Positions 25,949-35,359 of a stretch of DNA of 64,000 nucleotides are shown piece after piece (position 1 is the first letter of the stretch; each line of letters starts with the position of its first letter). The notes beneath the pieces are model-generated. The model ran no database searches and was not told the origin of the DNA. It saw only the letters and a list, made by a program, of their open reading frames with translations. The stretch comes from Desulfofundulus kuznetsovii DSM 6115 (lineage in GTDB: Bacteria > Bacillota > Desulfotomaculia > Desulfotomaculales > Desulfovirgulaceae): contig NC_015573.1 of assembly GCF_000214705.1 (NCBI RefSeq), forward strand, positions 1,263,001 through 1,327,000, read 5' to 3'. The position numbers and the translations under genes were made by a program.

Positions 25949-26166
25949 TTGCCACTGGCACTCATTCAAAAAAAGCCCTTGCTATGTGCCGGGGGCAGCC
26001 ATGCCAGACCAGAAACCGGTGATTGCCGGACTCTTTTTTATCCACCGGCAGGGAAACCCGTCGGCCTGTCGAATTCTCTCTGAATCTGCCGGAAAGTCTA
26101 TTCAGAGGAAAGGCAGCCGCCCGGGGATTTGGCGTTGCCTTGATCAGTTAACAGGGGGGCAATCAA

Positions 26167-27453
26167 TTGGCGTTTCCAAACCTGCAGGTTATGCTGGCCA
26201 CCGGTGTTTTCCTGCTCAGTTACGTCTTGATTATCGCGGAAAAAATTCACCGCACCGTAGTGGCCCTGTCGGGCGGGGCCATTCTGATCCTGGCCGGAAT
26301 CATTTCCCAGGAAGAGGCAGTGAAGGCCATTGATTTTAATACCATCGGCCTTCTGGTGGGCATGATGCTTATTGTGAGCATTACCCGTCATTCCGGAGTT
26401 TTTGAATACCTGGCCATCAAAGCAGCCAGGCTGGCCCGGGGGGAACCGGCGGCCATTATGGTTTACCTGGCCACTGTCACCGCCATTCTTTCAGCCTTCC
26501 TGGATAACGTGACCACGGTACTGCTGATCGTGCCGGTAACCTTTGCCATTGCCGGGCAGCTAAAAATCAATCCCTGGCCCTTTCTTATTGCCGAAGTGCT
26601 GGCATCCAATATCGGCGGGACGGCCACTTTAATTGGAGACCCGCCCAACATTATGATCGGCAGTGCGGCGCGCCTGGGGTTTGTTGATTTTCTGGTCAGT
26701 CTTACGCCGGTGGTGGTGGTGATTCACCTCTTTACTGTGGCGGGCCTGTGGCTAATTTACCGGCGACAACTGGTGGTATCCCCGGAATTGAAAGCTGAAA
26801 TCATGCAGCTGGATGAAAATGAGCAGATTAAAGACGGGGTGCTTTTGAGAAAATCCCTGGCGGTACTGGCCCTGACCATCCTGGGCTTTCTTGTGCACCA
26901 GTATCTGCACCTGGAAAGCGCTACCATCGCCCTGGCCGGAGCCAGTTTGCTGCTGCTAATCACCAGGGAGGATCCCGCCTATGTGTTGCAGGCAGTGGAG
27001 TGGCCGGTCATCTTTTTCTTTGTCGGCCTGTTTATCCTGGTGGGGGGACTGGTAGAGACGGGGGTAATCGAAACCCTGGCCAGGGAATCCCTGCAGTTTA
27101 CCGGCGGCAGGTTGACTGCCACGGCCATGCTCATCCTCTGGCTTTCGGCTATTGCTTCCGCTTTTATAGATAACATTCCCTTTGTGGCCACCATGATCCC
27201 TTTAATCCAGGACATGGGCCGCCTGGGTCACCTGCCGTCCCTACTGCCCCTCTGGTGGGCCCTTTCCCTGGGGGCCTGCCTGGGGGGAAACGGGACACTC
27301 ATCGGGGCTTCGGCCAATGTGGTGGTGGCCGGTATGGCCGAAAAAAGGGGGGTCTTCATAAGTTTTGTGGACTTTATGAAAGTAGCCTTTCCTTTGATGA
27401 TTATATCTATTATCATCTCCACCCTTTACCTGTGGCTGTTTTACCTGCAGTAA
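26167..27453 (+). CDS. ArsB/NhaD-family membrane transporter
   Basis: This 428-residue integral membrane protein has about ten to twelve hydrophobic segments and the ion-transporter superfamily repeats SAFLDNVTTVLLIVPV (near 97-112) and SAFIDNIPFVATMIPL (about 320-335), plus GGTATLIGDPPNIMIG and GGNGTLIGASANVVVAG. The duplicated DN motif and the GDPPN block are typical of ArsB, NhaD and P-protein relatives. Substrate could be sodium/proton, arsenite or an organic anion; no ars genes are nearby. TTG follows an AGGGGGG site. Confidence 0.88.
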   Translation: MAFPNLQVMLATGVFLLSYVLIIAEKIHRTVVALSGGAILILAGIISQEEAVKAIDFNTIGLLVGMMLIVSITRHSGVFEYLAIKAARLARGEPAAIMVYLATVTAILSAFLDNVTTVLLIVPVTFAIAGQLKINPWPFLIAEVLASNIGGTATLIGDPPNIMIGSAARLGFVDFLVSLTPVVVVIHLFTVAGLWLIYRRQLVVSPELKAEIMQLDENEQIKDGVLLRKSLAVLALTILGFLVHQYLHLESATIALAGASLLLLITREDPAYVLQAVEWPVIFFFVGLFILVGGLVETGVIETLARESLQFTGGRLTATAMLILWLSAIASAFIDNIPFVATMIPLIQDMGRLGHLPSLLPLWWALSLGACLGGNGTLIGASANVVVAGMAEKRGVFISFVDFMKVAFPLMIISIIISTLYLWLFYLQ

Positions 27454-27476
27454 AAAAAGCCGGTGATTGACCGGCT
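27451..27476 (-). terminator. Terminator between the transporter and ClpP-fold protease genes
   Basis: AGCCGGT-gattg-ACCGGCT (27458-27476) is followed by seven T on the minus strand, so it chiefly serves the protease gene. On the plus strand it is a hairpin overlapping the region just after the transporter stop. Confidence 0.75.
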
Positions 27477-27520
27477 AATTGCATTCAAGGCGAGAAGAGG
27501 GGGATATATTAAAACGCTAA

Positions 27521-28360
27521 CTACCGGTCGTTCGGCTGGGTTTCCCGGGTATAGGGCAGGGGGATATACTGTACCGACGGGCGGCGCTGGGCCGGCTGGG
27601 GATAAAGGTCCATCAGGGCATAGATTTCCGGCGGTAGTTCGGCACAAACCGGGAAGCCCAGTTCCCGTAGTTGTTCACAGGTCAGGGGGTAATCGTGGGT
27701 CCACTGGCCGCTGGTAAGTAAACGGCTAATTTGGCGGGCTTTTTCCGGGGACATTTTTTCCACCAGCAAACGGTAAACAAAGTCCTCCACCTGATTCAGG
27801 GCCTTGGAAGCAATGTCGGCCAGCATCAGGGTACGGTCATCCACCCGTTCCCGGCCTTTGATTTGTACGGCTTCCAGAATAGATGCTGCCGGGAGTTCAC
27901 CCAGTTGTGGATCTACTGGACCCAGAACGGCGTTTTCATCCATCAGAATCTCGTCCGCGGCCAGGGCAATCATGGTCCCCCCGCTCATGGCATAGTGGGG
28001 AACAAAAACCGTTACTTTGGCTTTATGCTTTTGCAGCGCCCGGGCAATTTGTTCCGCCGCCAGTACCAATCCTCCCGGTGTATGCAGGACCAGGTCGATG
28101 GGCATGTCGTCGGGTGTCAGGCGAATGGCACGTAAGACAGCTTCCGAGTCCTCCACATTTATGTAGCGGGATATGGGAATGCCCAATAAACTCAGTGACT
28201 CCTGGCGGTGGATCAAGGTGATCACCCGGCTACCCCTCTTTTTTTCCAGGCTCCGGATCAAGCGCAGCCGCACGGTTTCCAGGCGGTATTGCCGGGTGGC
28301 GGGTAGTAAAGCCAAAAGAATAAAAAAAATCCATAACAGATCGCCAAAGGAAAATGTCAT
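27521..28360 (-). CDS. Membrane-anchored ClpP-fold serine protease (SDH proteinase family)
   Basis: The 279-residue protein has an N-terminal membrane anchor (about 5-21, FGDLLWIFFILLALLPA) and a ClpP/crotonase-fold domain. The likely nucleophile is the serine in HYAMSGGTMIALAADEI (about 125), with the oxyanion motif HTPGG near 93. DENAVLGPVDPQ follows, as in SppA-like and SDH-type proteases. The ATG at 28360 is preferred to the GTG four codons upstream because AAGAGGTG would overlap the latter. Its substrate is unknown; membrane protein quality control is a guess. Confidence 0.85.
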   Translation of the reverse strand: MTFSFGDLLWIFFILLALLPATRQYRLETVRLRLIRSLEKKRGSRVITLIHRQESLSLLGIPISRYINVEDSEAVLRAIRLTPDDMPIDLVLHTPGGLVLAAEQIARALQKHKAKVTVFVPHYAMSGGTMIALAADEILMDENAVLGPVDPQLGELPAASILEAVQIKGRERVDDRTLMLADIASKALNQVEDFVYRLLVEKMSPEKARQISRLLTSGQWTHDYPLTCEQLRELGFPVCAELPPEIYALMDLYPQPAQRRPSVQYIPLPYTRETQPNDR

Positions 28361-28676
28361 AATTTTTTTCACCTCTTTTTATTTTGGCCCAAAGAGCTGT
28401 TTCTTATAGCTGGAAGTAGTAAACTACTCAACAGTTGCCGCTGTAATTTGCCGCTGGGAGTGCGGGGTATGAGAGGCACTAGAAGATAGCACTCGGGCTG
28501 CTCGTTCCAGGGGATTTTGCATTAATGGAAATAAGGCTGGGTTTTGCTCCCCAACCCATTTTCATGGTATTATATGCTGGGGCACAGGGGGGAAGTGCCT
28601 GGCCGAGCGGGTTAAAGACCTGTGATTAAATGTTTTAAAAGTCCCGACACGGGCCATGGATTGTAAAGGGGGAGAA
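28361..28676. promoter_or_regulatory. Intergenic region with candidate lspA promoter
   Basis: This 316-base gap holds no gene that I can support. On the plus strand TTGCTC (28544-28549), 18 bases and TATTAT (28568-28573), preceded by TGG, could form an extended -10 promoter for lspA-rluD. A direct repeat TGCCGCTG occurs around 28435-28458. A GGCCGAGCGGGTTAAAG stretch at about 28603 recalls a tRNA D-arm but has no matching rest of a tRNA. Confidence 0.35.
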
Positions 28677-29153
28677 ATGTTGCCTTTCTGGTTAACCGCC
28701 CTGGTTACTCTTGTGTTGGATCAGGCTTCCAAGGAACTGGTTCAGCGCCTGATGTGGGAGGGGCAATCCGTTCCGGTTATACCGTACGTTTTTCATCTCA
28801 CTTATATACGCAATCCGGGGGCGGCCTTTGGTCTGTTTGCCTACCGCACCGGCTTTTTTATCGCGGTTACCCTGCTTGTCGTAGCCGGGGCGCTGGTTGC
28901 TGCACTGCGCCTTTCCCCCGGGCGGCGTATGCTTCGTTTATCCCTGGGATTGGTCATGGGGGGTGCCCTGGGTAACCTCATAGACCGGGTCCGTTTTGGG
29001 CTGGTGGTGGATTTTCTTGACTTTCGGGTTTGGCCGGTTTTTAATCTGGCGGACATGGCCATAGTGATTGGGGCCTTTTTACTGGTTTTTGCGGTCTGGC
29101 GGGAGGACCGGGAAAGGGAACGTGAAAGGATGGGGCCCGGTGCAGAAAATTAG
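28677..29153 (+). CDS. lspA: Lipoprotein signal peptidase (signal peptidase II)
   Basis: LspA cleaves the signal peptide of prolipoproteins in the membrane. The 158-residue chain has four hydrophobic segments and the conserved blocks LDQASKELV, RNPGAAFG, GGALGNLIDRV (catalytic Asp103) and FNLADMAI (catalytic Asp126). The ATG at 28677 follows AAAGGGGGAG; an upstream in-frame ATG at 28656 is less likely. The gene overlaps rluD by 14 bases, the usual lspA-rluD pair. Confidence 0.95.
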   Translation: MLPFWLTALVTLVLDQASKELVQRLMWEGQSVPVIPYVFHLTYIRNPGAAFGLFAYRTGFFIAVTLLVVAGALVAALRLSPGRRMLRLSLGLVMGGALGNLIDRVRFGLVVDFLDFRVWPVFNLADMAIVIGAFLLVFAVWREDRERERERMGPGAEN

Positions 29154-30057
29154 TTACCATCGGGTCGAGGAGGAAAACGCCGGGGAACGCCTGGATATTT
29201 TTTTAGTTAAAGAAAACCCGGATCTCTCCCGGTCCCATATCCAGAGATTAATAGCCGAGCAGCAGGTAACGGTAAACGGTGAGCCCGCGCGCTCCAGTTA
29301 CCGGGTGAAGCCGGGGGACGAGGTGGTGCTGAAGATACCCTTGCCCCGGGAACTGGAAGTGGTTCCGGAAAACATTCCCCTGGACATCTATTATGAAGAC
29401 GGGGATGTGGTGGTGGTAAATAAACCCCGTGGTATGGTCGTACACCCGGCGGAAGGGAACTACAGTGGAACCCTGGTAAACGCCCTTTTGTACCATTGCC
29501 GGGACCTGTCCGGAGTAAACGGAGTAATGCGGCCCGGTATCGTACACCGGTTGGATAAAGATACGTCGGGTCTGATTATGGTGGCTAAAAACGACTTTAC
29601 CCACCTGGAGCTGGCCCGGCAGCTAAAAGACCGCCGGGTTACCAGACGTTACACTGCCCTGGCCCATGGAAACTTCAAGGAGGACCGGGGTACGGTAGAC
29701 GCTCCTATTGGCCGTCACCCCCGGGACCGGCAGCGCATGGCCGTGGTAAGTCGGGGAGGGCGCCATGCCGTAACCCATTATATGGTAAAGGAACGTTTTG
29801 GCCAGTACACCCTGCTGGAGCTAAAGCTGGAAACCGGCCGCACTCACCAGATCCGGGTCCACATGGCCTACCTGGGACATCCCCTGGTGGGTGATTTAAA
29901 ATACGGGCCGGCCCGGCCCCACTTCGGGCTGCAGGGTCAATTTTTGCATGCGGCAACGCTGGGCTTTCACCACCCCAGACGGGAAGAATATTTGGAGTTC
30001 ACCGCTCCGTTGCCCGGGGAACTGGCGGATATTCTTGTCCGGTTGCGTCAGGGCTAG
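29140..30057 (+). CDS. rluD: RluD/RluA-family 23S rRNA pseudouridine synthase
   Basis: The 305-residue enzyme has an N-terminal S4 RNA-binding domain (about 14-70, GERLDIFLVKENPDLSRSHI) and the RluA catalytic domain with PGIVHRLDKDTSGLIMVAK (catalytic Asp139) and LETGRTHQIRVHMAYLGHP. The GTG at 29140 lies inside the end of lspA and is preceded by AAGGATGGGG. RluD-type specificity is inferred from the S4 domain and length. The stop overlaps that of the opposing gene (CTAG at 30054-30057). Confidence 0.92.
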   Translation: MQKISYHRVEEENAGERLDIFLVKENPDLSRSHIQRLIAEQQVTVNGEPARSSYRVKPGDEVVLKIPLPRELEVVPENIPLDIYYEDGDVVVVNKPRGMVVHPAEGNYSGTLVNALLYHCRDLSGVNGVMRPGIVHRLDKDTSGLIMVAKNDFTHLELARQLKDRRVTRRYTALAHGNFKEDRGTVDAPIGRHPRDRQRMAVVSRGGRHAVTHYMVKERFGQYTLLELKLETGRTHQIRVHMAYLGHPLVGDLKYGPARPHFGLQGQFLHAATLGFHHPRREEYLEFTAPLPGELADILVRLRQG

Positions 30058-30509
30058 TGCTTTAACCAGGCAGCCAGCTCCATAAAAAGGGCGGTAATAC
30101 CGGCAGCCATAAGGGGACCCACAGGCACCCCGCCTAAAAAGACAATACCAAAAATCGAGCCAATCATCAGGCCAAAGATAATTTCCGGATGCAATTGCAG
30201 GAGCTTCAATCCCTCCCCATTGAGATGGGTGGCCAGCGCCCCGCCAAATAGAGCGAGCAACCCGGGCAGGGAGGTAAGGTTATAAAGCATTTCCCGCTCG
30301 CTGATCTTGCCCGTGGCTACGGGTACCAGGATGGAGAGTAAAAGGAACAACAGGCCCAGCTCCAAACCGCGCTTTTCCAGCAGGGGGAAAATAAAATTCA
30401 GGTTGGCGAGTTTGATGATGAGTAAAACACAGGCTGCCATAGCAATGAGATTGGAGCGAGCGACAATACCGATCAACAACAGCGCGACCAATAGGGTGAC
30501 TCCGGGCAT
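30054..30509 (-). CDS. DUF441 family membrane protein
   Basis: The 151-residue hydrophobic protein has about four membrane segments and the family features MPGVTLLVALLLIGIVARSN at the start, GLELGLLFLLLSILVPVATGKI and SIFGIVFLGGVPVGPLMAAGI. It belongs to the widespread, uncharacterised UPF0756/DUF441 group. The ATG at 30509 has AGAGAGGGGA before it, so the upstream 18 in-frame codons are probably not used. Confidence 0.85.
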   Translation of the reverse strand: MPGVTLLVALLLIGIVARSNLIAMAACVLLIIKLANLNFIFPLLEKRGLELGLLFLLLSILVPVATGKISEREMLYNLTSLPGLLALFGGALATHLNGEGLKLLQLHPEIIFGLMIGSIFGIVFLGGVPVGPLMAAGITALFMELAAWLKH

Positions 30510-30599
30510 GGCCTTCCCCTCTCTAAGTTTCTTTGGTTTAAAATATGTACGAGCCATGGGCAATATTACCAGTTAAGAAGCAAAGCCGCCCAAGGCGGC

Positions 30600-30838
30600 G
30601 TAAATGTTCAGTGAACCCGCTTTGGTGCCGCATTGTCCGCGCTCACTCCAGTGCTCTGCGTTGACAGCACCGCGGTTCGCTTCGGACCGGACTAGCGCCG
30701 CTGGAAAGGCGGCATGCCAGTTGCATCTTACTGTCATTTTTTGCCGTTTCAGGAAGTTACCTTACATTGCTTTGCAGGTCGTTTGCTTTGGGCAACGCGG
30801 CACTTTGCCTACATGGTAGGGTTTTACTGAACATTTCC
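30600..30838. mobile_element. MITE-like element, family 2 copy A (239 bp, IS66-type ends)
   Basis: The left end GTAAATGTTCAGTGAACCC (30600-30618) matches the inverted right end GGAAATGTTCAGTAAAACC. Outside the ends AAGGCGGC (30592-30599) and AGGGCGGC (30839-30846) form an imperfect 8-bp direct repeat. The interior has strong secondary structure and shares about 65 bases (30630-30690) with the inverted right part of the 53.6-kb element. There is no transposase frame. A GCCGCC-caa-GGCGGC hairpin just outside the left end overlaps the putative duplication. The rest of the 30510-30915 gap shows no gene. Confidence 0.8.
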
Positions 30839-30915
30839 AGGGCGGCTTTACTTATCCGGAACAGCGTCGGGGATACTTTTGGGGAACCTTTGTAAATTAG
30901 CTGGTTACCTAAAAG

Positions 30916-31713
30916 TTATAAAGTGGATTTGAGGGTATCGGCCCGGAGACCAACCCGCAGGGCTTCCAGGGCCAGGACCTCGTGGGGGGGGATGTTGCCG
31001 AGGTTGACGTTGGGGCCAAAACGCAGGATCAGTTCTTCCTGCTGGTTCTTGCGTGGCGCTTCCCAGATCAGTACGCGGGGATCGCCGATGCCGCAAAGCA
31101 GTTCCTCAAGTTCTTCATAGATGAACCGCCCCTGACCATCATAGAGGCCCACGTTGATACCCGACTCCCGGCCTTCCAGGATGACCCGGTAAGCCCCGTG
31201 TTGTAGATCCCGGCGGATCTGCTCTACTAAATGCTGGACTGCGCGGTGTTCCCCATTTTTTTTGCCCACTTCCGTTAACACCTTGAGGCCCAAATCGGCG
31301 GCCCGGGCAATGGCTTTTTCCCTGATCTCGGGTGGAAGGGTGATCGTTCCGTCGGATACTTCGACGGCTGTAAAGCCAATGCTCTTGGCCAGGTACAGGT
31401 ACTCCTCAATTTTTTCCTGTAGTATGGCCACCTCAAAGAACGTTCCCCCGGGGTAGATGTCTATACCGAAGGACTTGACGAGATGAACTTTTTCTTCTAA
31501 CACCTCCGGAGCATATAAAGCGGGAGTACCGAATCCCAGCTTAAAAAAATCGATGTATTGGCCGCATACATGCAAGATATCCTTTGTTTCCACCAGGCCC
31601 AGGCCCTTGTCAATGATCATGGTCAAGCCCTGCTGCCGCGGTTTCTCCAATCTCTTGCCCAGGGGGAAGCTAAGGAATGCCTGCCATGTCCGGGTACCCT
31701 CCTGTTCACTCAT
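30916..31713 (-). CDS. comA: Phosphosulfolactate synthase (ComA family)
   Basis: ComA adds sulfite to phosphoenolpyruvate to give (2R)-phospho-3-sulfolactate, the first step toward coenzyme M in methanogens and toward sulfolactate in spores of some bacteria. The 265-residue TIM-barrel protein shows GLTMIIDKGLG, FFKLGFGTPALY, YPGGTFFEVA, GFTAVEVSDGTI, LTEVGKKNGEH and VNLGNIPPHEVLALE. The ATG at 31713 follows GAAAGGAG and is preferred to longer versions. No comB or comC lies nearby. Given the spore genes in this window, a spore sulfolactate role is a reasonable inference. Confidence 0.87.
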   Translation of the reverse strand: MSEQEGTRTWQAFLSFPLGKRLEKPRQQGLTMIIDKGLGLVETKDILHVCGQYIDFFKLGFGTPALYAPEVLEEKVHLVKSFGIDIYPGGTFFEVAILQEKIEEYLYLAKSIGFTAVEVSDGTITLPPEIREKAIARAADLGLKVLTEVGKKNGEHRAVQHLVEQIRRDLQHGAYRVILEGRESGINVGLYDGQGRFIYEELEELLCGIGDPRVLIWEAPRKNQQEELILRFGPNVNLGNIPPHEVLALEALRVGLRADTLKSTL

Positions 31714-31873
31714 GCTCTCAAGCTCCTTTCGGGGATGGCAATGCACCTGTTTTTGCAGGTGCCCTGTCGGACACCTCCTTCCCGAGCCTCCCGAAAAGTT
31801 AGCCATTCATAGAAATATTACCGCGGGAAGGGAAAGGTTACCCTGGTAAAAATGGCAATGGAATCCACCGGGG

Positions 31874-33181
31874 TCATCGTCCCTGTTCATCCGGGGGATT
31901 CCAGGGCTTACGCGCGGCCAGGCCGAAGGCCGGTTGAAGGGTATAAGGAGTGGGGCGATTTTTTTCTTCCGGTGCGGTGGGAGCTTTCATGTCTTTTACC
32001 CGGATTAAAAAGGCCGCCAGTAGGGCAGCAACCCCCGCCAGGGCGGCCGTGCTCCAGAACATGAGGGGCAGGCCGTAACCCATTAAAAGGCCAAAAAGGG
32101 GGGGGCCCAGGGCTACACCCACAAACCGCACGCCGCCATACAGGGAGGTGACCAGACCCCGCCTTTCCGTGGCCGTAGAGCTGGTAATAATGGTGTTGAG
32201 ACAGGGGAGGGTCAGTCCAGTACCGATGCCGGCCAGGGAAATGGCAATAAAAAAGAGATAGGTGGTGCGATAAAAACCCATCATGGTTAAAGCCCCGCCT
32301 ATCAGGGCCAGACCTACCACCACCAGCCACTTCATCAAGGCCAGGCGCTTTTTGATGATCCGGCCGGTGAGGTAAGAAGTTGAACTCATAAATAATACCG
32401 GTATGGCCAGGGCCCCGCCCTTGCGTACCCCGTTTAGCCGGAAAACCGTTTCCAGGTGTTCGGAGAGAAAAAATAATACTCCGAAAAGAATGAGTAACGC
32501 TACGGCCCCGCCCAGAAAAGAAGTAAGCAGCATGGCGGATTTTTTTTCAAAAATCCGGGCGATGGATTTCAGGTACTGGTTTACACTTTGTGCCTGCCGG
32601 TTGCTTTCCGGTTCCCTGACCAGGAACCATACCCCCAGTACCACTGGGATAACCACCAGAGGAAAAAAAAGAAATGTGGCATACCAGGTGATTAGGCCCA
32701 GCAGGGCACCCAAAATGGGGCTTACCACCTTGCCCAGACCGTTGGCCGCCTCGATAATGCCCAGGGCAGTGCCCCGCTGCTTGCCGGTGAAGAGATCCCC
32801 GGTAAGGGCCATGGCAATGGGTGCAGTCCCGGCCGCGCCAATGCCCTGCAAAATGCGCCCTCCGAGAATGGCGGGGTAAGCCAGGCCTTTCAAGAAAATT
32901 GCCGCCAGGCCGGCCACTATGCCTCCCAGGCCGTAAAGGATCAGTGCCGGCGCAATTACTTTTTTGCGGCCAAAGCGGTCGGACAGAAAACCGGCCAGCG
33001 GAATAACAATCCCGGCAGGGATGGAAAAGAGGGTGATCAACAGGCTGACCTTAAACTGGGTGAGGTGTAATGCTGCCTTGATGTCGGGCAGCACCGGGAT
33101 GAGCATGGAATTACCCAGAACCATAATAAAGGGCACCCCGCTTAAGGCAGCCAGCACCAGGGTGCTTTTTTGCGGCTTCAT
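31874..33181 (-). CDS. MFS transporter, drug/proton antiporter-like
   Basis: The 435-residue protein has twelve predicted membrane segments and the MFS motif A in loop 2-3 (GFLSDRFGRKKV, about 64-75). Motif C-like glycine and proline residues occur in segment 5 (GLGKVVSPILGALLG), which points to the 12-TMS drug:H+ antiporter group. The C-terminal 40 residues are charged and proline-rich. The ATG has GAAAGGATGGG upstream. The substrate is unknown and the gene stands alone. Confidence 0.87.
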   Translation of the reverse strand: MKPQKSTLVLAALSGVPFIMVLGNSMLIPVLPDIKAALHLTQFKVSLLITLFSIPAGIVIPLAGFLSDRFGRKKVIAPALILYGLGGIVAGLAAIFLKGLAYPAILGGRILQGIGAAGTAPIAMALTGDLFTGKQRGTALGIIEAANGLGKVVSPILGALLGLITWYATFLFFPLVVIPVVLGVWFLVREPESNRQAQSVNQYLKSIARIFEKKSAMLLTSFLGGAVALLILFGVLFFLSEHLETVFRLNGVRKGGALAIPVLFMSSTSYLTGRIIKKRLALMKWLVVVGLALIGGALTMMGFYRTTYLFFIAISLAGIGTGLTLPCLNTIITSSTATERRGLVTSLYGGVRFVGVALGPPLFGLLMGYGLPLMFWSTAALAGVAALLAAFLIRVKDMKAPTAPEEKNRPTPYTLQPAFGLAARKPWNPPDEQGR

Positions 33182-33292
33182 CGGCTATCCCATCCTTTCG
33201 CCAAAAGTTTTCCCTGCCTTTGACCTCGCCTATGCATTTATCCATGCCGCGGGGCATATGAAATTTTAGTAAAAACCGGCAGGAGGGATTTT

Positions 33293-33568
33293 ATGTTTCT
33301 GTTCCTGGACCGCATCGTTTTAGGCATGGCTCTTTTGCGGCTGCTCTCTTCATCCATTGAATTTAGCGCGGCCATGTTAATGTTGTATTTTAACCGGGTG
33401 GAAACAGCTTTTAAAATAAATAGTCTTTTGGCCATGGTGGGTCCCACGGTTCTGCTTACTACCACCAGTCTGGGATTGGTAGGCCTGGCGGGTAAAGTTT
33501 CCCCTTCCAGCATGGCCATTATCTTGCTGGGAGTTGCCCTGATTTTCATTGGCGTTAACCGGATGTAG
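33293..33568 (+). CDS. yqhV: YqhV family (DUF2619) membrane protein
   Basis: The 91-residue protein has three hydrophobic stretches and the family signature MALLRLLSSSIEFSAAMLML, a FNRVETAFKINSLLAMVGPTV core and a GLVGLAGKVSP turn. In Bacillus yqhV sits beside the spoIIIA operon and is sporulation-linked, but its function is unknown. Here it is separated from spoIIIA genes and lies just before the pyrimidine operon promoter. The ATG follows CAGGAGGG. Confidence 0.85.
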   Translation: MFLFLDRIVLGMALLRLLSSSIEFSAAMLMLYFNRVETAFKINSLLAMVGPTVLLTTTSLGLVGLAGKVSPSSMAIILLGVALIFIGVNRM

Positions 33569-33586
33569 CAGTGGCCAAACTGGTTC

Positions 33587-33615
33587 TTGACATTTGGCTT
33601 GGATTTTTGTATTCT
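33587..33615 (+). promoter_or_regulatory. Sigma-A promoter of the pyr operon
   Basis: TTGACA and TATTCT are separated by 17 bases. Transcription would start about 20 bases before the PyrR-binding sequence. Confidence 0.78.
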
Positions 33616-33642
33616 GTTTAAGAGTGACAATAAAACCCTTTA

Positions 33643-34292
<650 letters not shown>

Positions 34293-34317
34293 ATTCTCCG
34301 GTGCCGTCTTTTAAGCA

Positions 34318-34405
34318 ACGGTCCAGAGAGGCCGGCAAGGAGGGCACGCCCAGCAGCGCTTGCCGTCCTCGTTCCGGGACTGATACCGGGCGGGGCTTTA
34401 TTTTT
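34318..34405 (+). promoter_or_regulatory. Second PyrR attenuator, before pyrB
   Basis: ACGGTCCAGAGAGGCCGGCA (34318-34337) followed by AGG is an almost perfect PyrR-binding loop. Downstream a GC-rich stem (about 34367-34395, CCTCG arm with CGGGG and one bulge) ends in CTTTATTTTT. The terminator is less perfect than the first one. Confidence 0.85.
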
Positions 34406-34423
34406 GGGAATCGGAGGCTTGGC

Positions 34424-35359
34424 ATGATGAACTGGAAGCGCAAGGACATTCTTGGCCTGCAAAACCTGTCGGCGGAAGAAATCAGGCTGATCCTGGACAC
34501 AGCCGTCCCCATGAAAGAGATTCTGGGGCGCGCCATTAAAAAGGTGCCCACCTTAAGGGGGCGGACGGTGGTGACGCTGTTTTACGAACCCAGCACCCGC
34601 ACCCGTACCTCCTTTGAGCTGGCCGCCAAGTATTTAAGCGCCGATAGCGTGAACCTTTCCACTTCTACCAGCAGTGTGGTCAAGGGGGAAACCCTGAAGG
34701 ACACCGCCCGTACGCTGGCGGCTATGGGCGCCGACGTGGTCGTCCTGCGCCACCCCATGGCCGGGGCCCCCAACCTGCTGGCCCGTACCATCCCGGCTGC
34801 GGTCATAAACGCCGGGGATGGTGCTCACGAGCATCCTACACAGGCTCTCCTGGACATGTTTACCGTACGGGAGAAAATGGGAGAATTAGCAGGGCTTAAC
34901 GTAGCCATTATCGGGGACATTTTACACAGCCGTGTGGCCCGCTCCAACATCTGGGGTTTTACCAAAATGGGTGCCCGGGTGCGCATTTGTGGTCCCGCCA
35001 CCATGATCCCTCCGGAAATAGAAGCTATGGGTGTACAGGTGTGTACGCGTATGGAGGAGGCTCTGGACGGCGCCGATGTGGTGATGATGCTGCGCATCCA
35101 GCTGGAAAGGCAGCAGCAGGGACTTTTCCCCAGCATCAGAGAATACGCCCGTTTATTTGGCCTCAACCGGAAAAGGTTGGCCCTGGCCCGTCCCGGTGCC
35201 CTGGTCATGCACCCCGGGCCAATGAACCGGGGAGTGGAAATATCCCCGGAGGTGGCCGACGGGGTTAACTCGGTGATCAATGAACAGGTTACCAATGGTG
35301 TGGCCGTGCGCATGGCTTTACTTTACCTGCTGGGTGGAGGGGGGATGCCGGATGCATAA
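34424..35359 (+). CDS. pyrB: Aspartate carbamoyltransferase catalytic subunit
   Basis: PyrB joins carbamoyl phosphate and aspartate, the committed step of UMP synthesis. The 311-residue product has the carbamoyl-phosphate motif [15 protein letters not shown] (53-67), [12 protein letters not shown] and the [14 protein letters not shown] block. The frame extends upstream through the attenuator, but the ATG at 34424, or the adjacent ATG at 34427, follows GGAGG. No pyrI regulatory gene is present. The gene overlaps pyrC by eight bases. Confidence 0.96.
   Translation: MMNWKRKDILGLQNLSAEEIRLILDTAVPMKEILGRAIKKVPTLRGRTVVTLFYEPSTRTRTSFELAAKYLSADSVNLSTSTSSVVKGETLKDTARTLAAMGADVVVLRHPMAGAPNLLARTIPAAVINAGDGAHEHPTQALLDMFTVREKMGELAGLNVAIIGDILHSRVARSNIWGFTKMGARVRICGPATMIPPEIEAMGVQVCTRMEEALDGADVVMMLRIQLERQQQGLFPSIREYARLFGLNRKRLALARPGALVMHPGPMNRGVEISPEVADGVNSVINEQVTNGVAVRMALLYLLGGGGMPDA

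Noticed and set aside
25949-26166. Terminator after adhE
   Set aside because: Only a 4-bp CCGG pairing precedes the T run near 26030; too weak to call.
28598-28670. tRNA-like start (GGCCGAGCGGGTTAAAG resembling a Leu/Ser tRNA D-arm)
   Set aside because: No acceptor pairing, anticodon stem or TPsiC arm follows at the right distances.
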